A stretch of DNA of 64,000 nucleotides from Glacieibacterium frigidum (GTDB taxonomy: Bacteria > Pseudomonadota > Alphaproteobacteria > Sphingomonadales > Sphingomonadaceae): contig NZ_VJWA01000001.1 of the NCBI RefSeq assembly GCF_007097155.1, forward strand, positions 1,707,501 through 1,771,500, in the 5' to 3' direction. Under the pieces are notes generated by a model. The model had not been told where the DNA came from, searched no databases, and saw only the letters and a list, made by a program, of their open reading frames with translations. The first letter of the stretch is position 1; each line of letters begins with the position of its first letter. The position numbers were made by a program, and so were the translations under genes. Below are positions 36,475 through 45,356 of this stretch, one piece after another.

Positions 36475-37392
36475 TCAGGCGTAGGCGCGCATCCGGTAGT
36501 CGGGGGCCGCGGCCTCGCCACTGATCGTGCCGAGCTTGACGCCGTCGCGCCAGACTTCGGTGCGGCCGGTGCCGGCGATGCGCCCGGCGTGGGTGAAGGC
36601 TGCCGCGTCGCTGGCAAAGCTGTGGTCGGTACGGCAGTCGACGATGCCCCACTGGTTCAGCGAATAGAAGCAATAGCGCGCGAGCGTCGGCGTGGCGGCC
36701 GCCTCGGGCGCCGGCCCGGGCGCTGCTGCTGGCCGCTCGGCGGGACGTGGGCGGGGCGCCGGGGCGACGCAATCATAATCGAACGTCGCCATCGTCGGCC
36801 ACGCCTTGTACGGCACGGGCTCGGCAATGCGCAGCAGGGGCTCGAAGGTGCGCAGCCGGTTGTTCGGCCGCGGCGCGGGCTGCTCGGCCAGCTCGACGAT
36901 GGTGCGCGCCGTCGAGACCAGCTTCGCCCAGGCCGCCCGGCTCAGGTCCCTGCCGAACGCGGCGATGCGGCGATGATCGACGACACCGACCAGCAGGAGC
37001 AGGAATATCAGCGCAATCTGTGTCGACTGCAGAACTTCCGGATCGCGCAGTGTCGCGGTGATCTTCGCCTGCAGCGCTAGGTAGTTTCCCGGTATGGGCG
37101 CAGATGCCGTTGCCGCATAGCCGAGGATACGCTCGGGCAGTTCGAGGAAGAAGACGTCCTTGGCTTCGACCAGGGGCCACTCGCCGGCCGATGCCGTCGG
37201 CGTGGGTTCCTGCGACGATACCGAAATATACACCGGCCCGGCCGCGCCGAATACAAATAAGAGACTGGCCGACGCAAGAATCCGTCGTGCGATGCGCAGA
37301 CCAGAACGGCGGTTCCCGGCCAGCGTGAGACGCGAATTCTGTTCGATCACTAAAGCTACTCCAGCACTCACGCGTACTGTAGCCGCCCGCAT
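36475..37392 (-). CDS. hypothetical membrane-associated protein
   Basis: 305 residues. Hydrophobic segments lie at about 36-56 (RILASASLLFVFGAAGPVYI) and 126-140 (ALIFLLLLVGVV), a Pro/Ala-rich linker at about 212-232, and a C-terminal stretch with several Cys (ARYCFYSLNQWGIVDCRTD). I do not recognise a family. The ATG at 37392 has no clear ribosome site and the region upstream is AT-rich, so the start may be further in. It converges with the serine hydrolase gene, three bases apart. Confidence 0.6.
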   Translation of the reverse strand: MRAATVRVSAGVALVIEQNSRLTLAGNRRSGLRIARRILASASLLFVFGAAGPVYISVSSQEPTPTASAGEWPLVEAKDVFFLELPERILGYAATASAPIPGNYLALQAKITATLRDPEVLQSTQIALIFLLLLVGVVDHRRIAAFGRDLSRAAWAKLVSTARTIVELAEQPAPRPNNRLRTFEPLLRIAEPVPYKAWPTMATFDYDCVAPAPRPRPAERPAAAPGPAPEAAATPTLARYCFYSLNQWGIVDCRTDHSFASDAAAFTHAGRIAGTGRTEVWRDGVKLGTISGEAAAPDYRMRAYA

Positions 37393-37489
37393 TAAAAAAA
37401 TCGTGAACGCGCAGAGCAGTATTATCCGCTAAAAAGCGAGACTATTTAATTGCTTGTATGCGAAACTTAATCGTTGCGCCTCGGTGCGG

Positions 37490-38017
37490 TCAGGCGCGGG
37501 CGCGGTGCCGTGCGGCCAGGATCGCGGCGAAAACGAACTCCACCGCGCCGATGCAGATCGCGACGTTGAGCGGCAGCAGCGCCGCCTTGATCGCCGCTAC
37601 ATAGCCGACGGCCATCATCACGCCGCCGAGCACCCAATAGGTGCGGTCACGGTATAAAGTCGCGAAGGCGAAATAGCGCGCGCCGACGATCGCGGCGAAC
37701 AGCGCGAAGGCCAGCGGCGGATCCCGGCCGATCAGCGCATAGGCGACGAACAGCCCGGCGAACAACGGTACCGTCGTCTCGAACCCCAGCGCGTTCAGCG
37801 GGTTGGTCTTGCTAGCCGGCTTCGCACCGAACGCCCGCGCGACCGCCAGCGACAGCGGGAAGATTGCGATGCCGCCGAAGAACAGCGCGATGAAGGCGGT
37901 GCCGGGGCCGCGCGCGTCCCACACCAGACCGGCGACCAGCCAGACGAGGCCCGACACCGCGACCCCCGGCACACCGCCCAGATAGGCCGCCCGAAGTTCG
38001 TCCTGTGCCTGTTTCAT
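37490..38017 (-). CDS. polytopic membrane protein, unknown function
   Basis: 175 residues from ATG at 38017 (MKQAQDELRAAYLGGVPG). About five membrane helices, with GTAFIALFFGGIAIFPLSLA, the cytoplasmic loop KPASKTNPLNALGFETTVPL and AIVGARYFAFATLYRDRTYW. It resembles an uncharacterised family of small membrane proteins that I cannot name with certainty. Starts 17 bases after the pgi stop, so probably co-transcribed with it. Confidence 0.72.
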   Translation of the reverse strand: MKQAQDELRAAYLGGVPGVAVSGLVWLVAGLVWDARGPGTAFIALFFGGIAIFPLSLAVARAFGAKPASKTNPLNALGFETTVPLFAGLFVAYALIGRDPPLAFALFAAIVGARYFAFATLYRDRTYWVLGGVMMAVGYVAAIKAALLPLNVAICIGAVEFVFAAILAARHRARA

Positions 38018-38034
38018 GCCGTAAGCCCCCCGGT

Positions 38035-39570
38035 TCAAAGCCCCGCGCGACGCATCAGGGCCGCGGTCGACGGATCGAAGGCCGCCCCGCCCTCCCCCAT
38101 CGCGTTGGCCATTTCCTTGCCCAGCTCGACGCCCCATTGATCGAAGGGATTGATGCCGAGGAGCGTCGCTGCAGTAAAGGTGCGGTGCTCGTAGAAGGCG
38201 AGCAACGCGCCCAGCGTGCGGGCGTCGAGGCGGTCGAGGAGGATCGTCGCCGACGGCCGGTTGCCGGGGAAGGTCTTGGCCGCAGCCAGCGCATGGTCGC
38301 CGCCCGACTTGGCCAGTGCCTCCTCGAAGGTGCGTCCGCGCAGCAGCGCCGCGCCCTGCGCCAGGCAGTTGCCGAGCAACTGCGCGTGATGGTCGCCGCC
38401 GATCGCATGCCCGGGCTCGCGCACCGCGACGAACTCGACCGGCGCGACGGTCGGCCCCTGGTGGAGCAGCTGGAATACTGCATGCTGCGCGTCGGTGCCG
38501 GTGCCGCCCCAGGTCACCGCACCCGTCGCGCGGGTCATGGGCTCGCCGGTGGCGGTGACGCGCTTGCCGTTACTTTCCATCTCGAGCTGCTGCAGGAATG
38601 ACGCCAACAGGCGCAGGCGCTCGTCATAGGCGAATACCCCGCGCGTCGCCTGGCCGCCGACGGCGCTGGCCCAGACGTCGAACGCCCCCGCCAGCGCGGG
38701 CACGTTGGCGGCGAACGGCACGCCTTCGAAATGCGTGTCCATCGCGCGCGCGCCGTCGAGCAGCGCGGCGAATACGTCCCAGCCGCAGCGCAGCGCCAGC
38801 GGCAGGCCGACCGCCGACCAGAGCGAATAGCGCCCACCGACGCTCTCCGCGAAGGGCAGCACCGCGTCCGCCGCGACGCCCCAGGCGCGGGCACGGTCGG
38901 GCGCAGCAGTCACGGCGATGACCTGCGCGCGAGGCTCGGCGACACCGCCGCGCGCCAGCCAGTCGAGGGCGGAGGCCGCGTTGGTCATCGTCTCCTGCGT
39001 CGTGAAGGTCTTGGACACGACGACCACCCGCGTCGTTGCTGGGTCGCAACGCGCCGCCGCCCGCTCCAGCGCGACGCCGTCGATGTTGGCGACGATCTCG
39101 ACCGCCGGGCCGTCACCTCCGGCCCCCAGCGCATCGACGAGCAGCGCCGGGCCCAGCGCCGAACCGCCGATGCCGATGTGCAGGATATGCCGCGTACCGT
39201 CCCCCCGCACCCGCTCGACGAGAGTGCGCATCGCCTCCCGGTCGGCAGCGGCCTGCGCGAGGGCCGGCCCGCTGCCGCTGCCGCGCGCATGGACGTGCGT
39301 CGCCCCGCGCCCCTCGCTCGGGTTGACCACCGCGCCCGCGAACAGCGCCGCACGCGCCGCGTCGAACCCCGCTGCCGACGCGAGGCCCGCCAGCGCCTCG
39401 ACCGCGCCCGCGTCGACCGCCAGCTTGGCGAAATCATAGTGCAGGCCCTCGACATCGAAGCTCAGCGCATCGAGCCGTCCCGGTGCGGCGACCAGCTCCT
39501 TCAGGTCGGCGCCCGACAGGCGCGCATGCGCCGCGTCGAGCTGGTGCCAGGCGGCGGCGGTGTCGGGCAT
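38035..39570 (-). CDS. pgi: glucose-6-phosphate isomerase
   Basis: 511 residues from ATG at 39570. Interconverts glucose 6-phosphate and fructose 6-phosphate. Phosphate-binding HIGIGGSALGPALL near 140, SKTFTTQETMTNA near 195, the family signature GGRYSLWSAVGLPLAL near 245, catalytic Glu in QQLEMESNGKRV, and the second signature GINPFDQWGVELGKEMA near the end. In sphingomonads it feeds the Entner-Doudoroff route and nucleotide-sugar synthesis. An in-frame start 28 codons upstream would add a non-conserved leader. Confidence 0.95.
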   Translation of the reverse strand: MPDTAAAWHQLDAAHARLSGADLKELVAAPGRLDALSFDVEGLHYDFAKLAVDAGAVEALAGLASAAGFDAARAALFAGAVVNPSEGRGATHVHARGSGSGPALAQAAADREAMRTLVERVRGDGTRHILHIGIGGSALGPALLVDALGAGGDGPAVEIVANIDGVALERAAARCDPATTRVVVVSKTFTTQETMTNAASALDWLARGGVAEPRAQVIAVTAAPDRARAWGVAADAVLPFAESVGGRYSLWSAVGLPLALRCGWDVFAALLDGARAMDTHFEGVPFAANVPALAGAFDVWASAVGGQATRGVFAYDERLRLLASFLQQLEMESNGKRVTATGEPMTRATGAVTWGGTGTDAQHAVFQLLHQGPTVAPVEFVAVREPGHAIGGDHHAQLLGNCLAQGAALLRGRTFEEALAKSGGDHALAAAKTFPGNRPSATILLDRLDARTLGALLAFYEHRTFTAATLLGINPFDQWGVELGKEMANAMGEGGAAFDPSTAALMRRAGL

Positions 39571-39683
39571 CGGCGGGTCTCCTGCGGCGGGCGGGGCGCT
39601 TCCTGCGTCTATCAGCGCGCCGCACCTCTCGACAATCGCCGGGCGGCTCCTCACATCGGTCGTGCTGCCTCGGGAGGGACGAC

Positions 39684-39986
39684 ATGGTCTGGGTCTTCGC
39701 CGCGTGCGCCTGCCTCTCGCTCTACCTGATCCTGTTCCGGCGCACGCGCCACAGGCGCCGCCGCCGTTACGATGCGACGACCACCGACGGCGTCTGGTAC
39801 GGCGGCTCGGCGGGACCGACCGACGGCTCGACCGGCAGCTATGAAAGCAACTTCAGCGGCAGCGGCGGCGATTTCGGCGGCGGCGGCGCGAGCGGCTCGT
39901 GGGGCGGCGACAGCGGCGGGGGCGGCGGCGGTGGCGGTGACGGCGGCGGGGGTGGTGACGGCGGCGGGGGTGGCGGCGGCGACTAG
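39684..39986 (+). CDS. glycine-rich single-span membrane protein
   Basis: 100 residues after a GGGAGGGACGAC ribosome site. One N-terminal helix (MVWVFAACACLSLYLILF), a basic patch ([11 protein letters not shown]), then a Gly/Ser/Asp-rich tail in which almost every residue after 62 is Gly, Ser or Asp. Topology suggests a membrane anchor with a flexible tail. The tail DNA is an imperfect GGCGGC-type repeat and may vary in length between strains. No function known. Confidence 0.65.
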   Translation: MVWVFAACACLSLYLILFRRTRHRRRRRYDATTTDGVWYGGSAGPTDGSTGSYESNFSGSGGDFGGGGASGSWGGDSGGGGGGGGDGGGGGDGGGGGGGD

Positions 39987-40043
39987 GGTCCCTCTGCGGC
40001 TTGACTTGAAGGCGCCGCGCGCGCCAATCGCCGCGACCTGGCC

Positions 40044-40892
40044 ATGACTGCGCTTCCGATCGATCCCGCCCGCGAGGCGCACCGCGCGCGCGCCGATGCG
40101 CAGTTCGCTCAGCTGAAGGCCGGCGCGCGCATCGTCTTCGCCGCCGTGCTGCTCGCGCTGGGGCTGCGCAGCTTCGTCTACGAGCCCTTCAACATTCCCT
40201 CCGAATCGATGCTGCCGACGCTGATGGTCGGCGACCAGCTGTTCGTCGCGAAATGGCCGTACGGCTACGGTCGTTTCAGCCTGCCGCTCGGCCTGCCGCT
40301 GTTCGACGGGCGGCTGTTCGATCGCGCACCCCGCCGCGGCGACGTGATCGTCTTCAAGAGCCCCCGCGACAACCGCACCGACTTCATCAAGCGCGTCATC
40401 GGCGTGCCCGGCGATGTCGTCCGCCTGCGCGGCGGACAGGTCGAGCTGAACGGCCGCCTGCTGCCCAAGCGCCGCATCGCCGATGTCGTCGTGGCACTCG
40501 GCGAGGCCGCCGATTGCAGCAGCGGCCCCGGCCGCCCCGATTTCCACACGCGCGACGCCGCCGGCCGGTCGGTCTGCCGCTTCCCGCGCTTTGCCGAGAC
40601 GATCGACGGGCGCGACTATGCCGTGCTCGACCAGATCGACGGCGACCTGCGCGACGATACCGCTCCCATCCGGGTGCCGGCCGGCAGCTATTTCGTGCTC
40701 GGCGACAACCGCGACGACAGCGCCGACAGCCGGCTGACGGTGGCCGAAGGCGGCGTCGGGCTGGTGCCCGCATCGAATCTGATCGGCCGCGCGACCCGGG
40801 TGTTCTTCTCGGTCGACGGCAGCGCGCGTCTCGCCGACCCCCGCACGTGGTGGTCGAGCCTGCGCCGCGAGCGGATCGGCACCGCGCTTTGA
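40044..40892 (+). CDS. lepB: signal peptidase I
   Basis: 282 residues. One membrane anchor (ARIVFAAVLLALGLRSFVY), catalytic Ser55 in PSESMLPTL, catalytic Lys116 in DFIKRVIGVPGD, and box E VLGDNRDDSADSR. It removes signal peptides from exported proteins at the outer face of the inner membrane. First gene of lepB-rnc-era; its TGA overlaps the TTG start of rnc. Confidence 0.95.
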   Translation: MTALPIDPAREAHRARADAQFAQLKAGARIVFAAVLLALGLRSFVYEPFNIPSESMLPTLMVGDQLFVAKWPYGYGRFSLPLGLPLFDGRLFDRAPRRGDVIVFKSPRDNRTDFIKRVIGVPGDVVRLRGGQVELNGRLLPKRRIADVVVALGEAADCSSGPGRPDFHTRDAAGRSVCRFPRFAETIDGRDYAVLDQIDGDLRDDTAPIRVPAGSYFVLGDNRDDSADSRLTVAEGGVGLVPASNLIGRATRVFFSVDGSARLADPRTWWSSLRRERIGTAL

Positions 40893-41551
40893 CTCCCGAC
40901 CTCGACGGCTGGGCGGCGCGCACGCTCGGCCATGATTTTGCCGACCCGTCGCTGCTGCGCCGCGCCATGACTCACCCCAGCGCGGGCCAGCCCAACTACC
41001 AGCGGCTCGAGTTCCTGGGCGACCGTATCCTCGGCTGCGTCATCGCCGCGTGGCTGTACGACGATCTCGACGAGGCCGAGGGCAAGCTGAGTGCCCGGCT
41101 ACACCAGCTCGTCGATTCAGGCACCTGCGCGCAAGTCGCCCATGCGATGGGCGTGCCCGAACGGCTGATCCTCGACCGCGCCACCCGTGCCGCCCATGTC
41201 GCGCAATCGACCAACGTGCTGGGCGACGTGACCGAAGCGCTGATCGCCGCGATCTACCTCGATGCCGGCTGGCCCGCCGCCGAGGCATTCGTGCGCCGCG
41301 CCTGGGCGCCGCTGATCGACACCGGCAGCGCCGCGCCCGAGAACCCAAAGTCGCGCCTGCAGGAGATCGCCGCCGCCAAGCGCCTCGGCGCGCCGGTCTA
41401 TGCCGTGGTGTGGAAGGACGGTCCCGACCACCGTCCGAACTTCCGCGTTTCGGTGACGGTGCGCGGCCATCCGCCGACCGAAGGCGTTGGCACGTCGAAG
41501 CAGGAGGCCGAGAAGGCCGCCGCGGCACAGATGCTGGAGAAACTCGCATGA
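40889..41551 (+). CDS. rnc: ribonuclease III
   Basis: 220 residues from a TTG start that overlaps the lepB stop (TTGA). RNase III signature QRLEFLGDRILG near residue 36, catalytic DVTEALIAAIYLDAG near 112, and a C-terminal double-stranded RNA-binding domain (NPKSRLQEIAAAKRLGAPVY to SKQEAEKAAAAQMLEKLA). It cleaves structured rRNA precursors and sRNA-mRNA duplexes. The unusual TTG start and overlap suggest low, coupled expression. Its stop overlaps era (ATGA). Confidence 0.95.
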   Translation: MTPDLDGWAARTLGHDFADPSLLRRAMTHPSAGQPNYQRLEFLGDRILGCVIAAWLYDDLDEAEGKLSARLHQLVDSGTCAQVAHAMGVPERLILDRATRAAHVAQSTNVLGDVTEALIAAIYLDAGWPAAEAFVRRAWAPLIDTGSAAPENPKSRLQEIAAAKRLGAPVYAVVWKDGPDHRPNFRVSVTVRGHPPTEGVGTSKQEAEKAAAAQMLEKLA

Positions 41552-42441
41552 CGACACGCTGCGGCACGGTCGCCGTCGTCGGTGCCCCCAATGCGGGCAA
41601 GTCGACCCTGGTCAATGCGCTCGTCGGCCAGAAGGTCGCGATCGTCTCGGCCAAGGTGCAGACGACGCGCACCCGCCTGATGGGCATCGCGGTCGAGGCG
41701 GAGTCGCAGCTGCTACTCGTCGACACGCCGGGCATCTTCGCGCCGCGCCGCCGCCTCGACCGCGCGATGGTGCGCGCCGCGTGGGAGGGGGCGGAGGGGT
41801 CCGACCTGCTCGCCTTCGTCGTCGACGCCAAGTCGGGGCTGAAGGCCGACGCGATCGCCATCCTCGAGAGCCTGGTCGGGCGGACCGAGCCGCGCTGGCT
41901 GGTGCTCAACAAGGTCGACCTCGCGAAGAAGCCGCGCCTGCTCGACCTGGCGGCGCAGGCGACCGCGATCTGCCCATTCGACGAGGTGTATTTCATCAGC
42001 GCCGAAACCGGCGACGGCGTCCCCGAGCTCAAGGCGGCGATGGCCGCCGCGCTGCCCGAAGGCGCGTGGCACTTCCCCGAGGACCAGCTGAGCGACGCGA
42101 CCACGCGCATCATGGCTGCCGAGATCACCCGCGAGGCGATCTACCGCCACCTCCACGCCGAGCTGCCCTATGCCTCGACCGTCGAAACCGAGAAATGGCA
42201 GGACCGGAAGGACGGCAGCACGCTGATCCACCAGCAGATCCTCGTCGAGCGCGACACCCAGCGCGCCATCGTGCTGGGCAAGGGCGGCGCGATGCTCAAG
42301 ACGATCGGGAGCGAGGCCCGCGCTGCAATCTCTCAGCTGACCGGCGGTGCGGTGCACCTGTTCCTGCACGTGAAGGTCAAGCCCGACTGGGGCGACGACC
42401 GCGATGTCTACCGCGGCCTGGGGCTCGATTTCGTGGAGTGA
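41548..42441 (+). CDS. era: GTPase Era
   Basis: 297 residues. G1 GAPNAGKST, G3 DTPGI, G4 NKVD and G5 ISA in order, then a KH RNA-binding domain (VLGKGGAMLKTIGSEARAA). Era binds the 3' end of 16S rRNA (GAUCACCUCC region) during 30S maturation. ATGA overlap with rnc indicates translational coupling. The usual next gene, recO, is separated here by the PEP-CTERM gene. Confidence 0.96.
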   Translation: MTTRCGTVAVVGAPNAGKSTLVNALVGQKVAIVSAKVQTTRTRLMGIAVEAESQLLLVDTPGIFAPRRRLDRAMVRAAWEGAEGSDLLAFVVDAKSGLKADAIAILESLVGRTEPRWLVLNKVDLAKKPRLLDLAAQATAICPFDEVYFISAETGDGVPELKAAMAAALPEGAWHFPEDQLSDATTRIMAAEITREAIYRHLHAELPYASTVETEKWQDRKDGSTLIHQQILVERDTQRAIVLGKGGAMLKTIGSEARAAISQLTGGAVHLFLHVKVKPDWGDDRDVYRGLGLDFVE

Positions 42442-42520
42442 TGCTGCCTGTGAACGAATAGTGTCGGCCTGATTTACACTTTTCGTTGCGGTACCGTGAC
42501 AAGCTATTGAAGTTTAGTCG

Positions 42521-42536
42521 TGGCACGTATTTTGCT
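42521..42536 (+). promoter_or_regulatory. sigma-54 (RpoN) -24/-12 promoter, exact consensus
   Basis: TGGCACG-TATT-TTGCT matches the consensus TGGCACG-N4-TTGCW at every position, with GG and GC 12 bases apart as required. The predicted RNA start is about 11-12 bases downstream, some 25 bases before the PEP-CTERM ATG at 42573. A TTTACAC element lies 40 bases upstream, where an enhancer-binding protein could act. Confidence 0.85.
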
Positions 42537-42572
42537 TGGCGCATTGTCGGAAAAAACCGGGGATTTTCGACG

Positions 42573-43214
42573 ATGCGCATCCGGACGCTTGCTCTCGCCG
42601 CTACGGCCTTGGCGGGTGCCACTTCGGCATCGGCGGCGGTGCTGACCTTCGATCAGCCCGACGCCTGCACCGGCGGCTGTTCGGACGGAAGCTTCATTGA
42701 TTAGGGGTTCGGCAGCGTCCCCGGATTGTCGATCAGCTATCGCAGTGTCGGTGCGCTGGGTAACGGCGGTACCGTCTCGTCGCCGCTCTACTGGTGGAGC
42801 GGCGGGTACGGCGACCTGTCCGGCGTCCTTTACGCCGAGAGTGGCTTCGTCGGCGAACTGACCTTCACGGTGACCGCGCCCGGCACAACGCTGGTGCTGC
42901 AGTTGGTCGACTTCGCCGGCTACCAAGCCGACTATGGGTCGGGAGTCCGACTGTACGACCTCAGCTATAATCTGCTCGACAACGATACCTTCACGGCGCC
43001 GGAAGTCGGTCACTACACGTCGATCCTGGACGTCAGCACGACGACAGGCTTCGTCCTGCAGTTCGGCCCCGAAGGCTACTATGCCGGCCTCGATAATCTG
43101 GTCTATTTTCTGAACGTCGCAGCGGTGCCCGAGCCGACGATCTGGGCGCTGCTGATCGGCGGCTTCGGCCTGACCGGCGCGGCGATGCGGCGGCGGCGCA
43201 CGCTCGCCGCCTGA
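42573..43214 (+). pseudogene. PEP-CTERM sorting-domain protein with in-frame stop
   Basis: A 213-codon reading frame interrupted by TAG at codon 44. Codons 1-43 give a signal peptide (MRIRTLALAATALAGATSASA) and VLTFDQPDACTGGCSDGSFI then Asp. After the stop the same frame continues GFGSVPGLSISYRSVGALGN to a complete PEP-CTERM tail: VPEP, a hydrophobic span (TIWALLIGGFGLTGAAM) and RRRR. One C-to-T change (CAG to TAG) would explain it. The intact protein would be exported and processed by an exosortase. It could be a true loss, a sequencing error, or a readthrough case. Confidence 0.85.
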
Positions 43215-43238
43215 GTTTCCGGCGGCTACAACGGTGGC

Positions 43239-44003
43239 GTGCACCTCACCGCCACCGCCCTCGTCCTGACCGCCCTGCCCCACGGCGAGCATGGCGCGGT
43301 GGTGCGCTTCCTGACGCCCGCCGACGGGATGCATGCCGGCTATGTCCGCGGCGGGCGGTCGCGGAAGATCCGCCCCGTCCTGCAGCCGGGCAACGCCGTC
43401 GCGGTCGAGCTGCGGTCGCGCATCGATACGCAGCTCGCCGCCGCGACGGTCGAGCTGGTGACCAGCCGCGCGGGCCTCGCGTTCGACCGGCTGACCGCGG
43501 CGATCACCGAATATCTGGCGACGCTGACCGCCGCCGTCCTCGACGAGGGCACGCCCGCGCCGCGCCTCCATGCCGCGCTCGACGCGCTGCTCGACGCGAT
43601 GGCGGCGGGGACTTCGCCCGAACAGGCCGCCGCCGGGGTCGCACGCTACGAGCTGCTGCTGCTCGCCGAGCGTGGCTTCGGCCTCGACCTCGACAGCTGC
43701 GCCGCGACCGGCGCGCGCGAAGACCTGATCTACGTCTCCCCCAAGTCGGCGCAGGCGGTCAGTGCGGGCGCGGGGGCACCCTATGCGGCGAAGCTCCTTC
43801 CCCTGCCCGCGCTGCTGCGCGACCCGCGCGCCGCGGCGGACTGGCCCGACATTGCGGCTGCGCTCCGCACCACCGGCTGGTTCCTCGAGCGCGACCTGTT
43901 GACCGGTGCCGCGGCGTCGCTGCGGCCGGCGCGTGCACGGCTCGTCGCACTGATCGATGCCACAGGCATAACGACTGTTGCACCGCAGGACGCGCCCGGC
44001 TAG
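43239..44003 (+). CDS. recO: DNA repair protein RecO
   Basis: 254 residues from GTG. N-terminal OB-fold (ATALVLTALPHGEHGAVVRFLTP) followed by the helical domain with YELLLLAERGFGLDLDSCAATGAREDLIYVSPKSA, the RecO-typical stretch where only some members keep four zinc cysteines; here only one Cys is present, so zinc binding is unlikely. RecO loads RecA with RecR in gap repair. It lies 24 bases after the PEP-CTERM frame. Confidence 0.92.
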   Translation: MHLTATALVLTALPHGEHGAVVRFLTPADGMHAGYVRGGRSRKIRPVLQPGNAVAVELRSRIDTQLAAATVELVTSRAGLAFDRLTAAITEYLATLTAAVLDEGTPAPRLHAALDALLDAMAAGTSPEQAAAGVARYELLLLAERGFGLDLDSCAATGAREDLIYVSPKSAQAVSAGAGAPYAAKLLPLPALLRDPRAAADWPDIAAALRTTGWFLERDLLTGAAASLRPARARLVALIDATGITTVAPQDAPG

Positions 44004-44041
44004 CGACGCGCCCGCCGGGGGGCCGTCACGTTGGAGATCCG

Positions 44042-45331
44042 ATGTCCCTTCGCCCGCTGCTTCTGCTTGCCGCCGCTGTCGCTACCCCGGCCGCTGCCGG
44101 CGGTTTCTTCCTTCAGGAACAGTCGCCCCTCGCAGTCGGCCGCGCCTTCGCGGGCGAAGCGGCGATCGGCGATAGCGCCGCGACGGTCTGGTACAACCCC
44201 GCCGGAATGACGCGCCTGCCGGGCACCAGCCTCGAGCTCGGCACCCACATCCTCGACATCGAGAGCGCGCAGTCGGACCGCGGCTCGACCCGCGGCGTCG
44301 CGGGTACCGCGCTGCAGCTGCCGACCGGCGGCGGCGACGGCGGCAACCCCTTCTCGCGCCCGATCGCCATCCCTTCGGGCTACCTCAGCGCGCAGGTCGC
44401 GGATTCGAAGCTGTGGCTGGGCCTCGGCATCAGCGCGCCGTTCGGCCTGAAGGTCATCTATGACGAGGACTTCTTCGGCCGCTACGATTCGCTCGGCTCG
44501 GACCTCAAGTCGTTCAACATCCAGCCGTCGGTCGCCTACAAGATCAGTGACCGTATCTCGGTCGGTGCCGGGTTCGACATCCAGACCTTCAAGGTGTCGC
44601 TGACCTCGGCGCTGCCCAACGTCTCGCCGACGCTGCCCGACGCGCGCTCGCGCATCGACGGCGAGGATCTGTCGTTCGGCTGGAACGCCGGCGTCCAGGT
44701 CGACCTCGGCCAGGTGCGCCTCGGCGGCCATTACCGCAGCAGCGTCAAGCACACGCTCGACGGTGCGGTGCAGGTCGAGGGGCTGGTCGGCCCGCTCGCT
44801 GCCGGCAACGGCTCGCGCTTCGGCCTGGCGCCGCTCAGCACGCCCGACATCGCCACCGTCAGCGCGGTATTCGGTGCCGACAAGCTGCGACTGCTCGGCT
44901 CGGTCAACTGGTACAACTGGTCGCGTTTCGAACGCATCCGCGTCAGCACGCCCGACGGCACGGTGATCGCCAACAGCGAGCAGCAGTATCGCGACACGTG
45001 GAGCTACAGCGGCGCGGTCGAATATGACGTGTCCGACAAGTTCACGCTGCGCGCCGGCAGCATGTTCGATCAGACCCCGACCCGCGACGAGTTCCGCACC
45101 ACCCGCGTCCCCGACGGCAACCGCATCTGGGCGAGCACCGGCCTGACGATGCGCGTCAGCGAGGCGGTGGCGCTCAACGCCAGCTATGCGCACGTCTTCG
45201 TCAAGACCAAGCAGATCGACCGCACCGACCCGTTCTTTGCCGGCACCCCAGCAGCGACCAGCGCACGCATCCGGTCGGAGAACACCGGCAACGTCGATAT
45301 GGTCGCAGGCAGCGTAAGCCTGCGCTTCTGA
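44042..45331 (+). CDS. FadL-like outer-membrane fatty acid transporter
   Basis: 429 residues. Signal peptide ending PAAAG, then GGFFLQEQSPLAVGRAFAGEAA and the FadL/TodX hallmark SAATVWYNPAGMTRL (N-P-A-G), a 14-strand-type barrel, and a C-terminal Phe (SVSLRF). It lets long-chain fatty acids or other hydrophobic compounds cross the outer membrane by lateral diffusion. Followed by a long hairpin and the alternative oxidase gene. Confidence 0.92.
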   Translation: MSLRPLLLLAAAVATPAAAGGFFLQEQSPLAVGRAFAGEAAIGDSAATVWYNPAGMTRLPGTSLELGTHILDIESAQSDRGSTRGVAGTALQLPTGGGDGGNPFSRPIAIPSGYLSAQVADSKLWLGLGISAPFGLKVIYDEDFFGRYDSLGSDLKSFNIQPSVAYKISDRISVGAGFDIQTFKVSLTSALPNVSPTLPDARSRIDGEDLSFGWNAGVQVDLGQVRLGGHYRSSVKHTLDGAVQVEGLVGPLAAGNGSRFGLAPLSTPDIATVSAVFGADKLRLLGSVNWYNWSRFERIRVSTPDGTVIANSEQQYRDTWSYSGAVEYDVSDKFTLRAGSMFDQTPTRDEFRTTRVPDGNRIWASTGLTMRVSEAVALNASYAHVFVKTKQIDRTDPFFAGTPAATSARIRSENTGNVDMVAGSVSLRF

Positions 45332-45356
45332 CACTTCGGCTACGAAACTATTCGAG

